A stretch of 64,000 nt of DNA from Paracoccaceae bacterium (GTDB lineage: Bacteria > Pseudomonadota > Alphaproteobacteria > Rhodobacterales > Rhodobacteraceae). Below the pieces are notes generated by a model that was not told where the DNA came from, searched no databases, and worked only from the letters and a program-made list of their open reading frames with translations. How positions within the stretch are numbered: the stretch's first letter is position 1; every line of letters starts with the position of its first letter. Shown one piece after another: positions 1-8,517 of the stretch. A program made the position numbers and the translations under genes. Location: the NCBI GenBank assembly GCA_902635985.1, contig CACPPZ010000002.1, positions 37,026-101,025 on the forward strand, read 5' to 3'.

Positions 1-527
1 TTTGTAGTCATTTCGTAAAACTCCAAGCAAGCTTTTTGAACCGGATGATCAATACTGACATAGTTAGGTTCAGCACCTAAGTACTGTGTCAATGTTAAGA
101 ACCCAGAATGCTTTCCAGAACAATTATTATGAATGCGACAGGGACTTCGGTTAGCCCTAAATAAATCTATTTTTGCATCTCTGTCACGCGGCACCTGCGG
201 TCCACAACAAAGGTCAGAGTCTGATAATCTGAGCTCGCTTAACCATTTTTCCACGAGACCAGTATGAATACTAGCAGCGTTATGAGATGCACAAGCCAAG
301 GCAAGATGTTGGGATGACAAGCCAAAACTATCAGCTGCTCCAGAAGCTACCAATGGTAGTGCTTGAATCATTTTGGATGATGATCTTGAATAAAAAATCT
401 GTTCTGGGTCACCCCAAGACTTTACTATCCCTCCGCTACTATCACACACAACCGCATGCCCAATATGCAAACTTTCCCTTAACGAACCTCTCCATACTTC
501 ACAAAGTTCTACTGCAGAATTAATCAT
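1..527 (-). CDS. L-asparaginase II family protein, 3' part outside the window
   Basis: Reading leftward from an ATG at 527-525, the frame stays open to the window edge and gives the first 175 residues. The translation contains blocks I associate with the asparaginase II family (Pfam Asparaginase_II): an N-terminal GHAVVCD segment, SRSSSKMIQALPLV around residues 48-61, ALACASHNAAS near 76-86, and HNNCSGKHSGFL near 140-151. Members hydrolyse asparagine to aspartate and ammonia; this family is unrelated in fold to E. coli AnsA/AnsB. It is divergent from the IalB gene across about 150 bases. Family assignment is by recognition of conserved blocks, and the C-terminal half cannot be inspected. Confidence 0.85.
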   Translation of the reverse strand, partial: MINSAVELCEVWRGSLRESLHIGHAVVCDSSGGIVKSWGDPEQIFYSRSSSKMIQALPLVASGAADSFGLSSQHLALACASHNAASIHTGLVEKWLSELRLSDSDLCCGPQVPRDRDAKIDLFRANRSPCRIHNNCSGKHSGFLTLTQYLGAEPNYVSIDHPVQKACLEFYEMTT

Positions 528-677
528 AAAATTCGTCCTATTCGAATTGTTATTATCAGGGCTTTAAATTAAATAGGCTTCAGTTTAAAATAATAGACGT
601 AAATAAAGAATAAAATAATCTGTTTTTAATATGCTATCTCAGTATAGTAAGACAAGAACTGAATAACGCGAGGAAAT

Positions 678-1208
678 ATGATAAAACAAGTATCAAAAAA
701 TTTGTTAATAGTCTTTATTTTACTTTTTGGCGGAGGCGCTCTTATTGCCCAAGATTCAAGTACTAATGTAGCATCTACGCAGGCAGATTGGGTGGTTTTC
801 GTGGAAGAGAGCCCCAAAGAATGTTGGGCAGCGTCCCAACCGATTGAGACCGTCAATACGCGTGATGGACGAATGGTTTCCGTTAAACGCAGCGATATTT
901 TGTTGTTTGTGTCATATATTCCCGGGTCCGGCATAAAAGGACAAATATCATTCACTGGTGGATACCCCTTCGATGATGGAAGCAATGTGGATGTAAATAT
1001 AGATGGTACTAGATACCAAATGTTTACAAATGGAGAATGGGCTTGGGCACCGACAGACGAAGTCGATAAAAAAATGGTTCAAGCCATGAAACGTGGAGCG
1101 AAAGCGACACTTACCGGCAGATCCTCAAGAGGTACGAAAACTGAGGATACTTTTTCATTAAAAGGTTTTACAGCCGCTGTTGAAGATGCTTCGAAACGTT
1201 GCAAATAA
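678..1208 (+). CDS. Invasion-associated locus B (IalB) family periplasmic protein
   Basis: The 176-residue product has a hydrophobic N-terminal signal peptide (about residues 8-24, likely cut after Ala24), then a small soluble domain typical of the IalB family. Two cysteines remain after cleavage, Cys49 in KECW and Cys175 at the extreme C-terminus, well placed for a disulfide in the periplasm. IalB was named in Bartonella for erythrocyte invasion, but homologues are widespread in free-living alphaproteobacteria, where their job is unknown, so a role in invasion should not be assumed. A GAGGA ribosome-binding site lies just before the ATG. It precedes rlmN by 77 bases on the same strand; from memory this order is common in Rhodobacterales. 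Confidence 0.85.
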   Translation: MIKQVSKNLLIVFILLFGGGALIAQDSSTNVASTQADWVVFVEESPKECWAASQPIETVNTRDGRMVSVKRSDILLFVSYIPGSGIKGQISFTGGYPFDDGSNVDVNIDGTRYQMFTNGEWAWAPTDEVDKKMVQAMKRGAKATLTGRSSRGTKTEDTFSLKGFTAAVEDASKRCK

Positions 1209-1285
1209 AAAACAAAGTATTATTGACGGCTCTAACGTTAAATAAGTATAGACAATTTTTTTCTAAATTTGGATAGCATCTACTA

Positions 1286-2461
1286 ATGAAACCGTCAGCA
1301 CCGATTATACACGATCTCTTGACTATACCGCGGACTTTACCGTCTGGACCAGTCAATTTGATAGGCATTAGTAGAGCACTTATGCTAAAAAAGCTTTTAG
1401 AAATTGGCACCCCTGAGAAGCAAGTAAAAATGAGAGCAGCTCAACTTTGGCAGTGGATTTATCAAAAAGGCGAACGAAATTTCTCACAAATGACAAACCT
1501 GTCAAAAAATTATAGAGAACTACTAAGCGAAAATTTTATACTTGAGGTCCCTAAAGTAATCTCAAAAAAATGTTCAAAAGATGGGACACGGAAATACCTG
1601 CTCCAACTGGCTGGGGGACATGAGGTTGAGGCTGTATATATTCCTGAAGAAGGTCGTGGAACACTTTGCGTAAGTTCACAGGTCGGATGTACGCTTACCT
1701 GTTCATTTTGTCATACTGGCACGCAAAAACTGGTGAGAAACCTTACCTCTGGAGAAATAGTAGGCCAAGTATTAATTGCACGCGATGACTTGGGCGAATG
1801 GGAAAATTTAAGCGGCACAAATAATGAAACCAGATCGCTCTCGAATGTTGTCCTCATGGGAATGGGCGAACCACTCTATAATTTTGAAAATGTGAGAGAC
1901 GCACTCAAAATTGTTATGGACCCCGAAGGGATATGTTTATCAAGAAAAAGGATCACATTGTCTACTTCGGGGGTCGTCCCGGAAATATCGAGGACAGCCG
2001 ACGAAATTGGATGTCTTTTAGCAGTTTCTTTTCATGGCACAACTGACGAAATTAGAGACAAGTTAGTACCTATTAACAAGAAATGGAATATTGAAACTCT
2101 AATTAAGGCACTAAAGGATTATCCAAGATTATCTAACTCCGAACGCATCACATTTGAATATGTTATGATCAAGGACGTCAACGATAGCGAACTAGATGCC
2201 TTCCGCTTAGTCAAACTAATCGCTGGTATTCCTGCTAAAATAAATTTAATTCCATTCAATGAATGGCCAGGTTCACCATATAAAAGAAGTGAATGGCCCA
2301 AAATAAAAAAATTTGCCGACATAATTCACCGTGCAGGTTATGCAAGTCCAGTACGAACTCCAAGAGGAGAGGATATTATGGCTGCTTGTGGGCAATTAAA
2401 ATCTGAGACAGAACGACAGCGAAAATCAAAAAAAGAAATCACTATGGAAGCTGGAATTTAA
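1286..2461 (+). CDS. rlmN: Dual-specificity RNA methyltransferase RlmN
   Basis: Radical-SAM enzyme that methylates C2 of adenosine 2503 in 23S rRNA and, in E. coli, A37 of some tRNAs. At 391 residues it has the family's usual length. The 4Fe-4S cluster cysteines are visible as CTLTCSFC (Cys135, Cys139, Cys142), and the second catalytic cysteine that carries the methyl intermediate is Cys368 in the C-terminal MAACGQL. A glutamate in EVEAVYIP (about 115) matches a conserved position. The [13 protein letters not shown] block near 190-202 is typical of RlmN/Cfr. I prefer RlmN over Cfr because of overall length and chromosomal setting. It ends 23 bases from the convergent argG. Confidence 0.95.
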   Translation: MKPSAPIIHDLLTIPRTLPSGPVNLIGISRALMLKKLLEIGTPEKQVKMRAAQLWQWIYQKGERNFSQMTNLSKNYRELLSENFILEVPKVISKKCSKDGTRKYLLQLAGGHEVEAVYIPEEGRGTLCVSSQVGCTLTCSFCHTGTQKLVRNLTSGEIVGQVLIARDDLGEWENLSGTNNETRSLSNVVLMGMGEPLYNFENVRDALKIVMDPEGICLSRKRITLSTSGVVPEISRTADEIGCLLAVSFHGTTDEIRDKLVPINKKWNIETLIKALKDYPRLSNSERITFEYVMIKDVNDSELDAFRLVKLIAGIPAKINLIPFNEWPGSPYKRSEWPKIKKFADIIHRAGYASPVRTPRGEDIMAACGQLKSETERQRKSKKEITMEAGI

Positions 2462-2484
2462 GCTTAATCTTAATTTACCTTCAA

Positions 2485-3723
2485 CTAAGTTTTGGGCCCC
2501 TTAGTATTTTTTAGTTTCTGATGGGCTAATAACTTGAGGCGTAATGCATTCAACTGGATAAAACCAGCTGCATCATTTTGATCGTAAGCACCTGCATCAT
2601 CTTCAAAGGTCACATGTTTTTCAGAATACAAGCTGTACTCCGACCATCTACCAACAGTATTTACGGACCCTTTATATAACTTAAGCCTTACGGTACCAGA
2701 AACGTACTTCTGCGACTTATCAATTAAAGATTGCAGCATTTCCCTTTCTGGACTGTACCAAAAACCATTATAAATAAGCTCCGCATACTTGGGCATTAAC
2801 TCATCTTTTAAATGTGCAGCACCGCGATCTAAAGTAATTTGCTCTATACCCCGATGTGCTTCCAACAATATTGTTCCGCCAGGAGTTTCATAAATCCCTC
2901 TAGACTTCATTCCAACAAATCTTCCTTCAACAAGGTCAAGTCGCCCAATACCATGAGCTCCTCCTCGTTCATTTAATTTAGTTAAAACTTCAGCCGGAGA
3001 CATTTTACAACCATTAATTGCCACTGCGTCACCGCTCAAGAATTCAATTTCGATAAATTCAGGAGCTTCTGGAGCATTTTCTGGATTTATAGTTCGTTGA
3101 TAAACATACTCCGGGGCAGCTACTGATGGGTCTTCCAATATTTTCCCCTCCGATGACGTATGAAGTAAATTAGCATCGACAGAAAATGGAGCCTGACCAC
3201 GCTTGTCTTTTGCAATGGGTATCTGATTTTCTTCAGCAAATTTTAGTAATCGCGATCTACTTGTTAAGCTCCACTCACGCCAAGGTGCTATAACGTGTAT
3301 GTTTGGGTTTAGGGCATAGGCTGACAGCTCAAAACGAACCTGATCATTCCCTTTGCCAGTTGCCCCGTGCGCAATTGCATCAGCACCAGTTTCTTCTGCT
3401 ATTTCAACAAGACGTTTTGAAATTAAAGGGCGCGCAATCGAAGTTCCCAAAAGATAAAGGCCCTCATAAAGGGCATTACACCTAAACATGGGAAAAACAA
3501 AATCACTCACAAACTCTTCCCTTAGGTCCTCAATATAGATATTGGTGGGTTCGATCCCAAGCAATTTCGCTTTTTCACGCGCAGGATTAAGTTCCTCACC
3601 TTGCCCTAAATCTGCTGTAAAGGTAACTACTTCGCATGCGTATTCGGTTTGAAGCCATTTAAGAATAATTGATGTATCTAGCCCGCCCGAATAGGCCAAA
3701 ACTACTTTTTTCGGCTTATGCAT
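2485..3723 (-). CDS. argG: Argininosuccinate synthase
   Basis: Joins citrulline and aspartate using ATP to make argininosuccinate, the penultimate step of arginine synthesis, in the cytoplasm. The 412-residue protein opens with the PP-loop ATP-pyrophosphatase motif AYSGGLDTS at residues 10-18. The [15 protein letters not shown] block that contacts ATP and substrates follows near 118-132. Length and both blocks fit the type-1 enzyme. A strong ribosome-binding site (AAAGGGGA on the minus strand) stands 6-7 bases before the ATG. It is divergent from ilvA across about 150 bases that must hold promoters for both. With carB in the same window it covers two steps feeding arginine. Confidence 0.97.
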   Translation of the reverse strand: MHKPKKVVLAYSGGLDTSIILKWLQTEYACEVVTFTADLGQGEELNPAREKAKLLGIEPTNIYIEDLREEFVSDFVFPMFRCNALYEGLYLLGTSIARPLISKRLVEIAEETGADAIAHGATGKGNDQVRFELSAYALNPNIHVIAPWREWSLTSRSRLLKFAEENQIPIAKDKRGQAPFSVDANLLHTSSEGKILEDPSVAAPEYVYQRTINPENAPEAPEFIEIEFLSGDAVAINGCKMSPAEVLTKLNERGGAHGIGRLDLVEGRFVGMKSRGIYETPGGTILLEAHRGIEQITLDRGAAHLKDELMPKYAELIYNGFWYSPEREMLQSLIDKSQKYVSGTVRLKLYKGSVNTVGRWSEYSLYSEKHVTFEDDAGAYDQNDAAGFIQLNALRLKLLAHQKLKNTKGPKT

Positions 3724-3874
3724 TAGATTCCCCTTTCGATGCGATTGGCCTACCCTTTTTTCAATCTGTGGGCAAGATCGGCATTTACCTAAGAAATAAT
3801 ACCTTTAATTGATAATCTTGGAAGTATCCTTAAAAATACTTGCAATGCTAAGACCGCTAAGCCATTGCTTAATT

Positions 3875-5098
3875 ATGACAAATTTTACAAAATCAGCTGA
3901 CCTAGCCGAGAAGGCAATACGGGAAGTTTTTTCTCCAACTCCATTGCAGCGAAATGAACACTTATCTGCAATCTACGGTGCTGATATATGGTTGAAGCGC
4001 GAAGATCTGAGTCCTGTGAGATCTTATAAATTACGCGGAGCATTTAACGCTATGCGTAAATTTTCTGACAAAAAGGCTTTTGTTTGTGCAAGTGCGGGCA
4101 ATCATGCTCAAGGTGTTGCCTTTATGTGCCGACAGTTGAAGGTTAATGGTATAATTTTCATGCCCGTCACAACTCCACAGCAAAAAATACAAAAAACCCA
4201 GATTTTTGGCGGTGAATTTGTTGAAATCAGACTAACTGGGGATTACTTTGATGACTGTTTGCACGCGGCACAAACATTTTGTAAAAAAGAAAGTTTACAT
4301 TTTCTGTCACCATTTGATGACGAAGATATTATAATTGGACAAGCTTCTGTTGGGGTAGAAATAAAAAAGCAGCTTGGCGGCAACCCAGACCACATTATTC
4401 TCCCAGTTGGTGGCGGTGGGCTATCAGCTGGAGTAACTAGTTATTTTCGGAATCATTGTACATATACCTTAGTTGAGCCTTTAGGCGGTGCATGCCTTCG
4501 TGAGGCACTAATTAATGGAAAACCCACGAAGCTTGATACTGTGAATACGTTTGCCGACGGTGCTGCCGTGGGCAAAATTGGTGAAAAAACGTTTAGCCGA
4601 TTAAAAAATATAGGATTAGCAAATGTTATTACCATTCCAGAGGATAGAATATGTATCTCGATGTTAGACATGTTAAACGTTGAGGGAATAGTACTTGAGC
4701 CTGCCGGTGCTTTAGCGATTGATGCATTGCAAGACTTGGGTCAGGCAATTAAAGGACGTCGTGTCGTATGTGTTACCTCAGGCGGCAACTTTGATTTTGA
4801 AAGATTACCAGAGGTAAAAGAAAGAGCACAAAGATTTGCAGGTTTAAAAAAATATCTTATTTTACGTATGCCGCAAAGACCAGGTGCGCTAAAGGAATTT
4901 TTAAATTTTCTCGGTCCAGAAGATGACATAACACGCTTTGAGTATCTCAAAAAATCAGCAAGAAATTTTGGATCCATTCTGATTGGTATTGAAACGAAGT
5001 CACCAGATAGTTTCAATGATTTCTTCAGCCGACTGAAAGATGCAGGCTTTACATATTCAGACATCACAAATGACGAGACACTTTCGCAGTTTGTATAA
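3875..5098 (+). CDS. ilvA: Threonine ammonia-lyase (threonine dehydratase)
   Basis: PLP enzyme that deaminates threonine to 2-oxobutanoate, the first committed step to isoleucine. From this start it has 407 residues: a PLP catalytic domain with the cofactor lysine in SYKLRGAF (Lys52) and the phosphate-binding GGGGLSAG loop, then a C-terminal ACT-like regulatory region (about 325-407). The single ACT-like region fits the shorter biosynthetic form. Other in-frame starts exist upstream (TTG 3809, ATG 3845); I chose ATG 3875 because MTNFTKSADL aligns with the N-terminus I remember for Rhodobacterales homologues, although no strong ribosome-binding site is visible before any of them. Isoleucine feedback control is expected from the family, not shown here. 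Confidence 0.9.
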   Translation: MTNFTKSADLAEKAIREVFSPTPLQRNEHLSAIYGADIWLKREDLSPVRSYKLRGAFNAMRKFSDKKAFVCASAGNHAQGVAFMCRQLKVNGIIFMPVTTPQQKIQKTQIFGGEFVEIRLTGDYFDDCLHAAQTFCKKESLHFLSPFDDEDIIIGQASVGVEIKKQLGGNPDHIILPVGGGGLSAGVTSYFRNHCTYTLVEPLGGACLREALINGKPTKLDTVNTFADGAAVGKIGEKTFSRLKNIGLANVITIPEDRICISMLDMLNVEGIVLEPAGALAIDALQDLGQAIKGRRVVCVTSGGNFDFERLPEVKERAQRFAGLKKYLILRMPQRPGALKEFLNFLGPEDDITRFEYLKKSARNFGSILIGIETKSPDSFNDFFSRLKDAGFTYSDITNDETLSQFV

Positions 5099-5141
5099 TT
5101 AAGATTCTTCAGATTTCTGGGTGCAATTTTTAAGTTTTTTG

Positions 5142-5172
5142 TTGCCTAGAACTTACCGAGAGGCAAGTTTTT
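5142..5172 (+). terminator. Possible rho-independent terminator after ilvA
   Basis: A 6-base-pair stem (TTGCCT at 5142-5147 with AGGCAA at 5161-5166) closes a 13-base loop and is followed by GTTTTT. It lies 43 bases after the ilvA stop, between the convergent ilvA and Nudix genes. The long loop makes it modest. Confidence 0.4.
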
Positions 5173-5181
5173 GCCATAGTC

Positions 5182-5628
5182 TCAGTATTGACCTGCTACA
5201 ACCTTTTTTAAAAAATATGCATCGCCATCCACAGCTAAGATCTGATAAGCAACATCAATATCTACAAAAATTGCCGTATGGTCATGCTCTGTTGGCTCAC
5301 ATTTTTTAAACATAGGTTTGGCTAAATAAATGTGGCAAACTTTTTCAGCCCGTATTTTGTATTCCGGCATATATACGAAACGCCTGAATGCTCCAATCTT
5401 TCGAGGTCGCCCAATAACCCATCCCGTTTCCTCAATCACTTCTCTGTAAAGAGCTGTTATTGGTTGCTCTCCAGCATCAACGCCCCCACCTGGTAGTTGA
5501 AACTCATTATGGGGATCTGCCTGGAAAGTAAGTAAAACTTGGTTTCCAATAGGTAAAATTACATACACACCTGGACGATAAAAATATTTTTTACCCCGCT
5601 CAATTTCTGTTGCGTAAGTTTTTATCAT
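5182..5628 (-). CDS. Nudix hydrolase, substrate unknown
   Basis: A 148-residue single-domain protein with a textbook Nudix box at residues 48-70: Gly48, Glu54, then REVIEETGW (62-70), whose glutamates bind the catalytic divalent metal. Nudix enzymes cleave nucleoside diphosphates linked to another group; nothing visible tells which substrate this one uses. It is convergent with ilvA and divergent from hslO, so it is probably transcribed alone. A second, different Nudix gene lies 1 kb downstream on the other strand. The function beyond hydrolase class is not assignable from sequence. Confidence 0.85.
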   Translation of the reverse strand: MIKTYATEIERGKKYFYRPGVYVILPIGNQVLLTFQADPHNEFQLPGGGVDAGEQPITALYREVIEETGWVIGRPRKIGAFRRFVYMPEYKIRAEKVCHIYLAKPMFKKCEPTEHDHTAIFVDIDVAYQILAVDGDAYFLKKVVAGQY

Positions 5629-5708
5629 ACCAAAAGCACTTCACATTTTGAAACTTGTCCTAATTGATACGAGCGTATAAGCATGAAGTGAAAATTCAAG
5701 GATAAAAA

Positions 5709-6698
5709 ATGTCATTGGGCAATAAAATAGCATGGGATGATACAGTCTTACCATTTCAACTCGACGCTGCAGATATGCGCGGCAGGATTGCAAGATTAGA
5801 TGGGGTTTTACAAGGTATCCTTAAACAGCATCAGTACCCCAAAGCCGTTGAAGCACTAGTCGCAGAGATGGCACTACTTACGGCATTGATCGGAAAAAGT
5901 ATCAAACTGCAGTGGAAGTTGTCTCTGCAGGTACAAACAAACGGTCCAGTTCGTATGATAGCAACAGATTTTTATGCTCCCAAAGCATCAGGAGAGACTG
6001 CACAAATTCGGGCTTATGCTAGTTTTGATAAAGAAAAGTTAACTAATAAAGACCCATTTGATCAACTTGGAAAGGGTTATTTTGCGGTATTGATTGACCA
6101 AGGCGAAGGAACTAAGCCTTATCAAGGATTATCACCTTTGAATGGAAGGTCTCTGTCCGATAGCGCTGAGACATATTTTGCTCAATCAGAGCAACTTCCA
6201 ACTGCCTTTAATCTGAAATTTGGCAAAATAAAACAGGCTAATATGGAAGAAAACTGGAGAGCTGGCGGTATTATGGTTCAGCACCTACCAACGTCTAATT
6301 TCCAAGCTTCAGAAGAAAATAGCTCCGATCCCAGTAGGCTATTAAGTTCTCAAGACCTTCTTAGTGGAGACAATGCAGAAAACTGGAAACGTATAAATTA
6401 TCACCTTGATACGATTGAAGATCTTGAGCTGATTGGACCTACGGTGACTCCCTCAGAGCTTCTTGTAAGGTTGTTTCATGAGGAACAGCCCCGTATTTTC
6501 GACGCTCAATCAGTTCGCTTTGGCTGTAGCTGCTCAGAAGACAGAGTACGACAGTCACTTTCGATATATTCGGCTAAGGACATTTCAAAGATGATAACCG
6601 CGGATGGACTTGTTACAGCTGATTGTCAATTTTGCGGTGCACACTATGAATTAGACCCAAAATCGGTAGGTTTTGAGGCAATAAATAGTGGAATCTAA
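5709..6698 (+). CDS. hslO: 33 kDa redox-regulated chaperonin Hsp33
   Basis: Cytoplasmic holdase chaperone activated by oxidation. The 329-residue protein shows the Hsp33 layout: a large N-terminal substrate-binding domain and a C-terminal redox switch with four zinc cysteines, Cys273 and Cys275 (CSC) and Cys306 and Cys309 (CQFC). Under peroxide these normally form disulfides, release zinc and expose the chaperone surface. An AAGGA ribosome-binding site precedes the ATG. The 3' end overlaps the next gene by 11 bases, so the two are probably co-translated, and hslO starts the forward run that continues to the ABC transporters. Confidence 0.95.
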   Translation: MSLGNKIAWDDTVLPFQLDAADMRGRIARLDGVLQGILKQHQYPKAVEALVAEMALLTALIGKSIKLQWKLSLQVQTNGPVRMIATDFYAPKASGETAQIRAYASFDKEKLTNKDPFDQLGKGYFAVLIDQGEGTKPYQGLSPLNGRSLSDSAETYFAQSEQLPTAFNLKFGKIKQANMEENWRAGGIMVQHLPTSNFQASEENSSDPSRLLSSQDLLSGDNAENWKRINYHLDTIEDLELIGPTVTPSELLVRLFHEEQPRIFDAQSVRFGCSCSEDRVRQSLSIYSAKDISKMITADGLVTADCQFCGAHYELDPKSVGFEAINSGI

Positions 6699-7299
6699 TT
6701 GGATCGATATAATTGAAAAAGTTTCGGATGAAGAACGTATCAACTCTTCAGACTTTGATTTAAATCAAAATATCGTTTTACCAAGTGATAGAAAACTTAA
6801 CAAAGCTGGTGTGCTTGTTGGTATATGTTTTTCCGAGAAAAAGCAGCCATCAGTTTTACTTACTAAAAGGGCTGGACACTTAAAAAACCACCCTGGTCAA
6901 ATTGCATTTCCCGGAGGAAAATTTGAACTTGAAGATGGTACACTTGTAAATACAGCCTTACGCGAGGCAGAAGAAGAAATCGGACTTAACCGATCAATTC
7001 CAAAGGAATTAGGTATCCTACCAAAACATGAAACTGTTACAAATTTTCTGGTAACTCCTATTATTTTTCAACTGCCAGATAAGCTAGATTTAAAGATAGA
7101 CAAAAATGAGGTAGATGAGGTTTTTTACGTCCCGTTGGAGCATTTTTTGACCCTTGAAAACTACAGTATCCAAGCACGAAAATGGCAGAAAGAGCTGAGA
7201 TACTATTATGTAGTGCCGTACGGCCCACACTATATATGGGGTGCTACTGCTCGAATCCTTTATGGTTTTGCCGAAGGGTTTAAAAATGCAAATAGATAG
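6688..7299 (+). CDS. CoA pyrophosphatase-type Nudix hydrolase
   Basis: A 203-residue Nudix protein resembling the CoA-pyrophosphatase (NudL-like) group, which splits coenzyme A into 4'-phosphopantetheine and 3',5'-ADP. The group's block LLTKRAGHLKNHPGQIAFPGG is visible at about residues 57-77, and the Nudix helix REAEEEIGL at 92-100. The spacing between the glycine pair and the helix carries one extra residue relative to the simple Nudix consensus, as I recall for this group. It overlaps hslO by 11 bases and the next gene by 14, pointing to one transcript. CoA as the substrate is inferred from family resemblance. Confidence 0.85.
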   Translation: MESNWIDIIEKVSDEERINSSDFDLNQNIVLPSDRKLNKAGVLVGICFSEKKQPSVLLTKRAGHLKNHPGQIAFPGGKFELEDGTLVNTALREAEEEIGLNRSIPKELGILPKHETVTNFLVTPIIFQLPDKLDLKIDKNEVDEVFYVPLEHFLTLENYSIQARKWQKELRYYYVVPYGPHYIWGATARILYGFAEGFKNANR

Positions 7300-8464
7300 T
7301 GAATGGATAAAGAATAAAAACCTTCAAAATATATTAAAAATATTTAAAAAAGCTGATCATAATGCATACCTAGTTGGTGGATGCGTTAGAAATAGTATTT
7401 TAAATTTACCTGTGAATGACATTGATATTTCAACTGATGCAAAACCAGAGGAAACGCTAAATCTTTTTAACGTTGGGTCCTTCAAAGCTACTCCAACTGG
7501 ATTTTCTCATGGCACTGTAACTGTGGTATCAGAGGGTATCCCATACCAAATCACTACAATGCGAAGTGACCAAAATACAGATGGAAGACATGCTGATGTA
7601 AGCTTTTCTGATAATATCACAAAAGATGCTGAAAGAAGAGATTTTACAATAAATGCCCTGTATGCAGACCCTACTGGAAAAATCAAAGATCCGATAGGAG
7701 GACTAAAGGACTTCCGACCGCTTAAAATAAAATTTATCGGCAACGCAAACAACCGTATCCAAGAAGATTACTTGCGAATTTTGAGGTTTTTTCGATTCCA
7801 TGCTCAGTTTTCTGACTTGGCAGTAGACTTCGAGCAAGACGCATTAGACGCGATCAAAGACAATCAAAATGGCTTGAAATTTCTTTCTAAGGAAAGGGTA
7901 TGGAATGAATTCCAAAAGATATTGTTATGCAAAAATCCATCCCGCGCACTCTTAGAAATGTCAAAAATAGGTGTTCTTGAAAAGGTTTCGATTGATCGAG
8001 GTATCAAGAATATCCAAAATCTAATTTCAATAGAAGAAAAAATGGGAATTGAACCAGAGGCAATTAGAAGACTTGTAGCAATCACTAGAAATACTGAGAT
8101 AACATCCCTCAATTTAGCCCGCAAAGAGGCAAGAAAGTTTTCACTATTAAAGAGCCTTTTGGAAAAAAATTTTGACCCTGCTGAATTGGTTTATGAGTTC
8201 AACAAGGAAATTGCCCAATCAGTGCTTGCAATCTCCACATTCAATCAGGGCGAAAAATTAAAGTTAAGTGATGTCACCAAAATCGAAAAAGCTTGTTTAT
8301 ATCCGTGTCCTATATCCGGGGCGCATTTATCTAAATATATGAGCGGAGAGGACGTTGGGATTAAATTGAAAGAAGCCCAACGTATATGGATAAAAAGCAA
8401 TTTTAAAGCTGACTCAGCCAAAATACTGAAAGTTATCGGGATAAAAGCAAAAACCCACTCTTGA
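7286..8464 (+). CDS. cca: tRNA nucleotidyltransferase (CCA-adding enzyme type)
   Basis: Class II nucleotidyltransferase of the poly(A) polymerase/CCA family, 392 residues. The head domain carries GGCVRN (31-36) and the metal-binding carboxylates in NDIDIST (Asp45, Asp47). The block RRDFTINAL near 115-123 and the DPIGG segment follow. Its expected job is to add or repair the CCA end of tRNAs. I chose ATG 7286, which overlaps the preceding Nudix gene by 14 bases; an in-frame start at 7241 would only add residues unlike family N-termini. From memory, Nudix, tRNA nucleotidyltransferase and two ABC transporters in this order is a recurring Rhodobacterales arrangement. Confidence 0.92.
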   Translation: MQIDSEWIKNKNLQNILKIFKKADHNAYLVGGCVRNSILNLPVNDIDISTDAKPEETLNLFNVGSFKATPTGFSHGTVTVVSEGIPYQITTMRSDQNTDGRHADVSFSDNITKDAERRDFTINALYADPTGKIKDPIGGLKDFRPLKIKFIGNANNRIQEDYLRILRFFRFHAQFSDLAVDFEQDALDAIKDNQNGLKFLSKERVWNEFQKILLCKNPSRALLEMSKIGVLEKVSIDRGIKNIQNLISIEEKMGIEPEAIRRLVAITRNTEITSLNLARKEARKFSLLKSLLEKNFDPAELVYEFNKEIAQSVLAISTFNQGEKLKLSDVTKIEKACLYPCPISGAHLSKYMSGEDVGIKLKEAQRIWIKSNFKADSAKILKVIGIKAKTHS

Positions 8465-8517
8465 CAGAATTAAAGCGTCTATTATCGTTACAATCTTTTG
8501 TGATTAACGGAACTTCT

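Noticed and set aside
6688..7299. Nudix gene as an ADP-ribose or mutT-type enzyme
   Set aside because: The LLTKRAGHLKNHPGQ block and spacing fit the CoA-pyrophosphatase group better.
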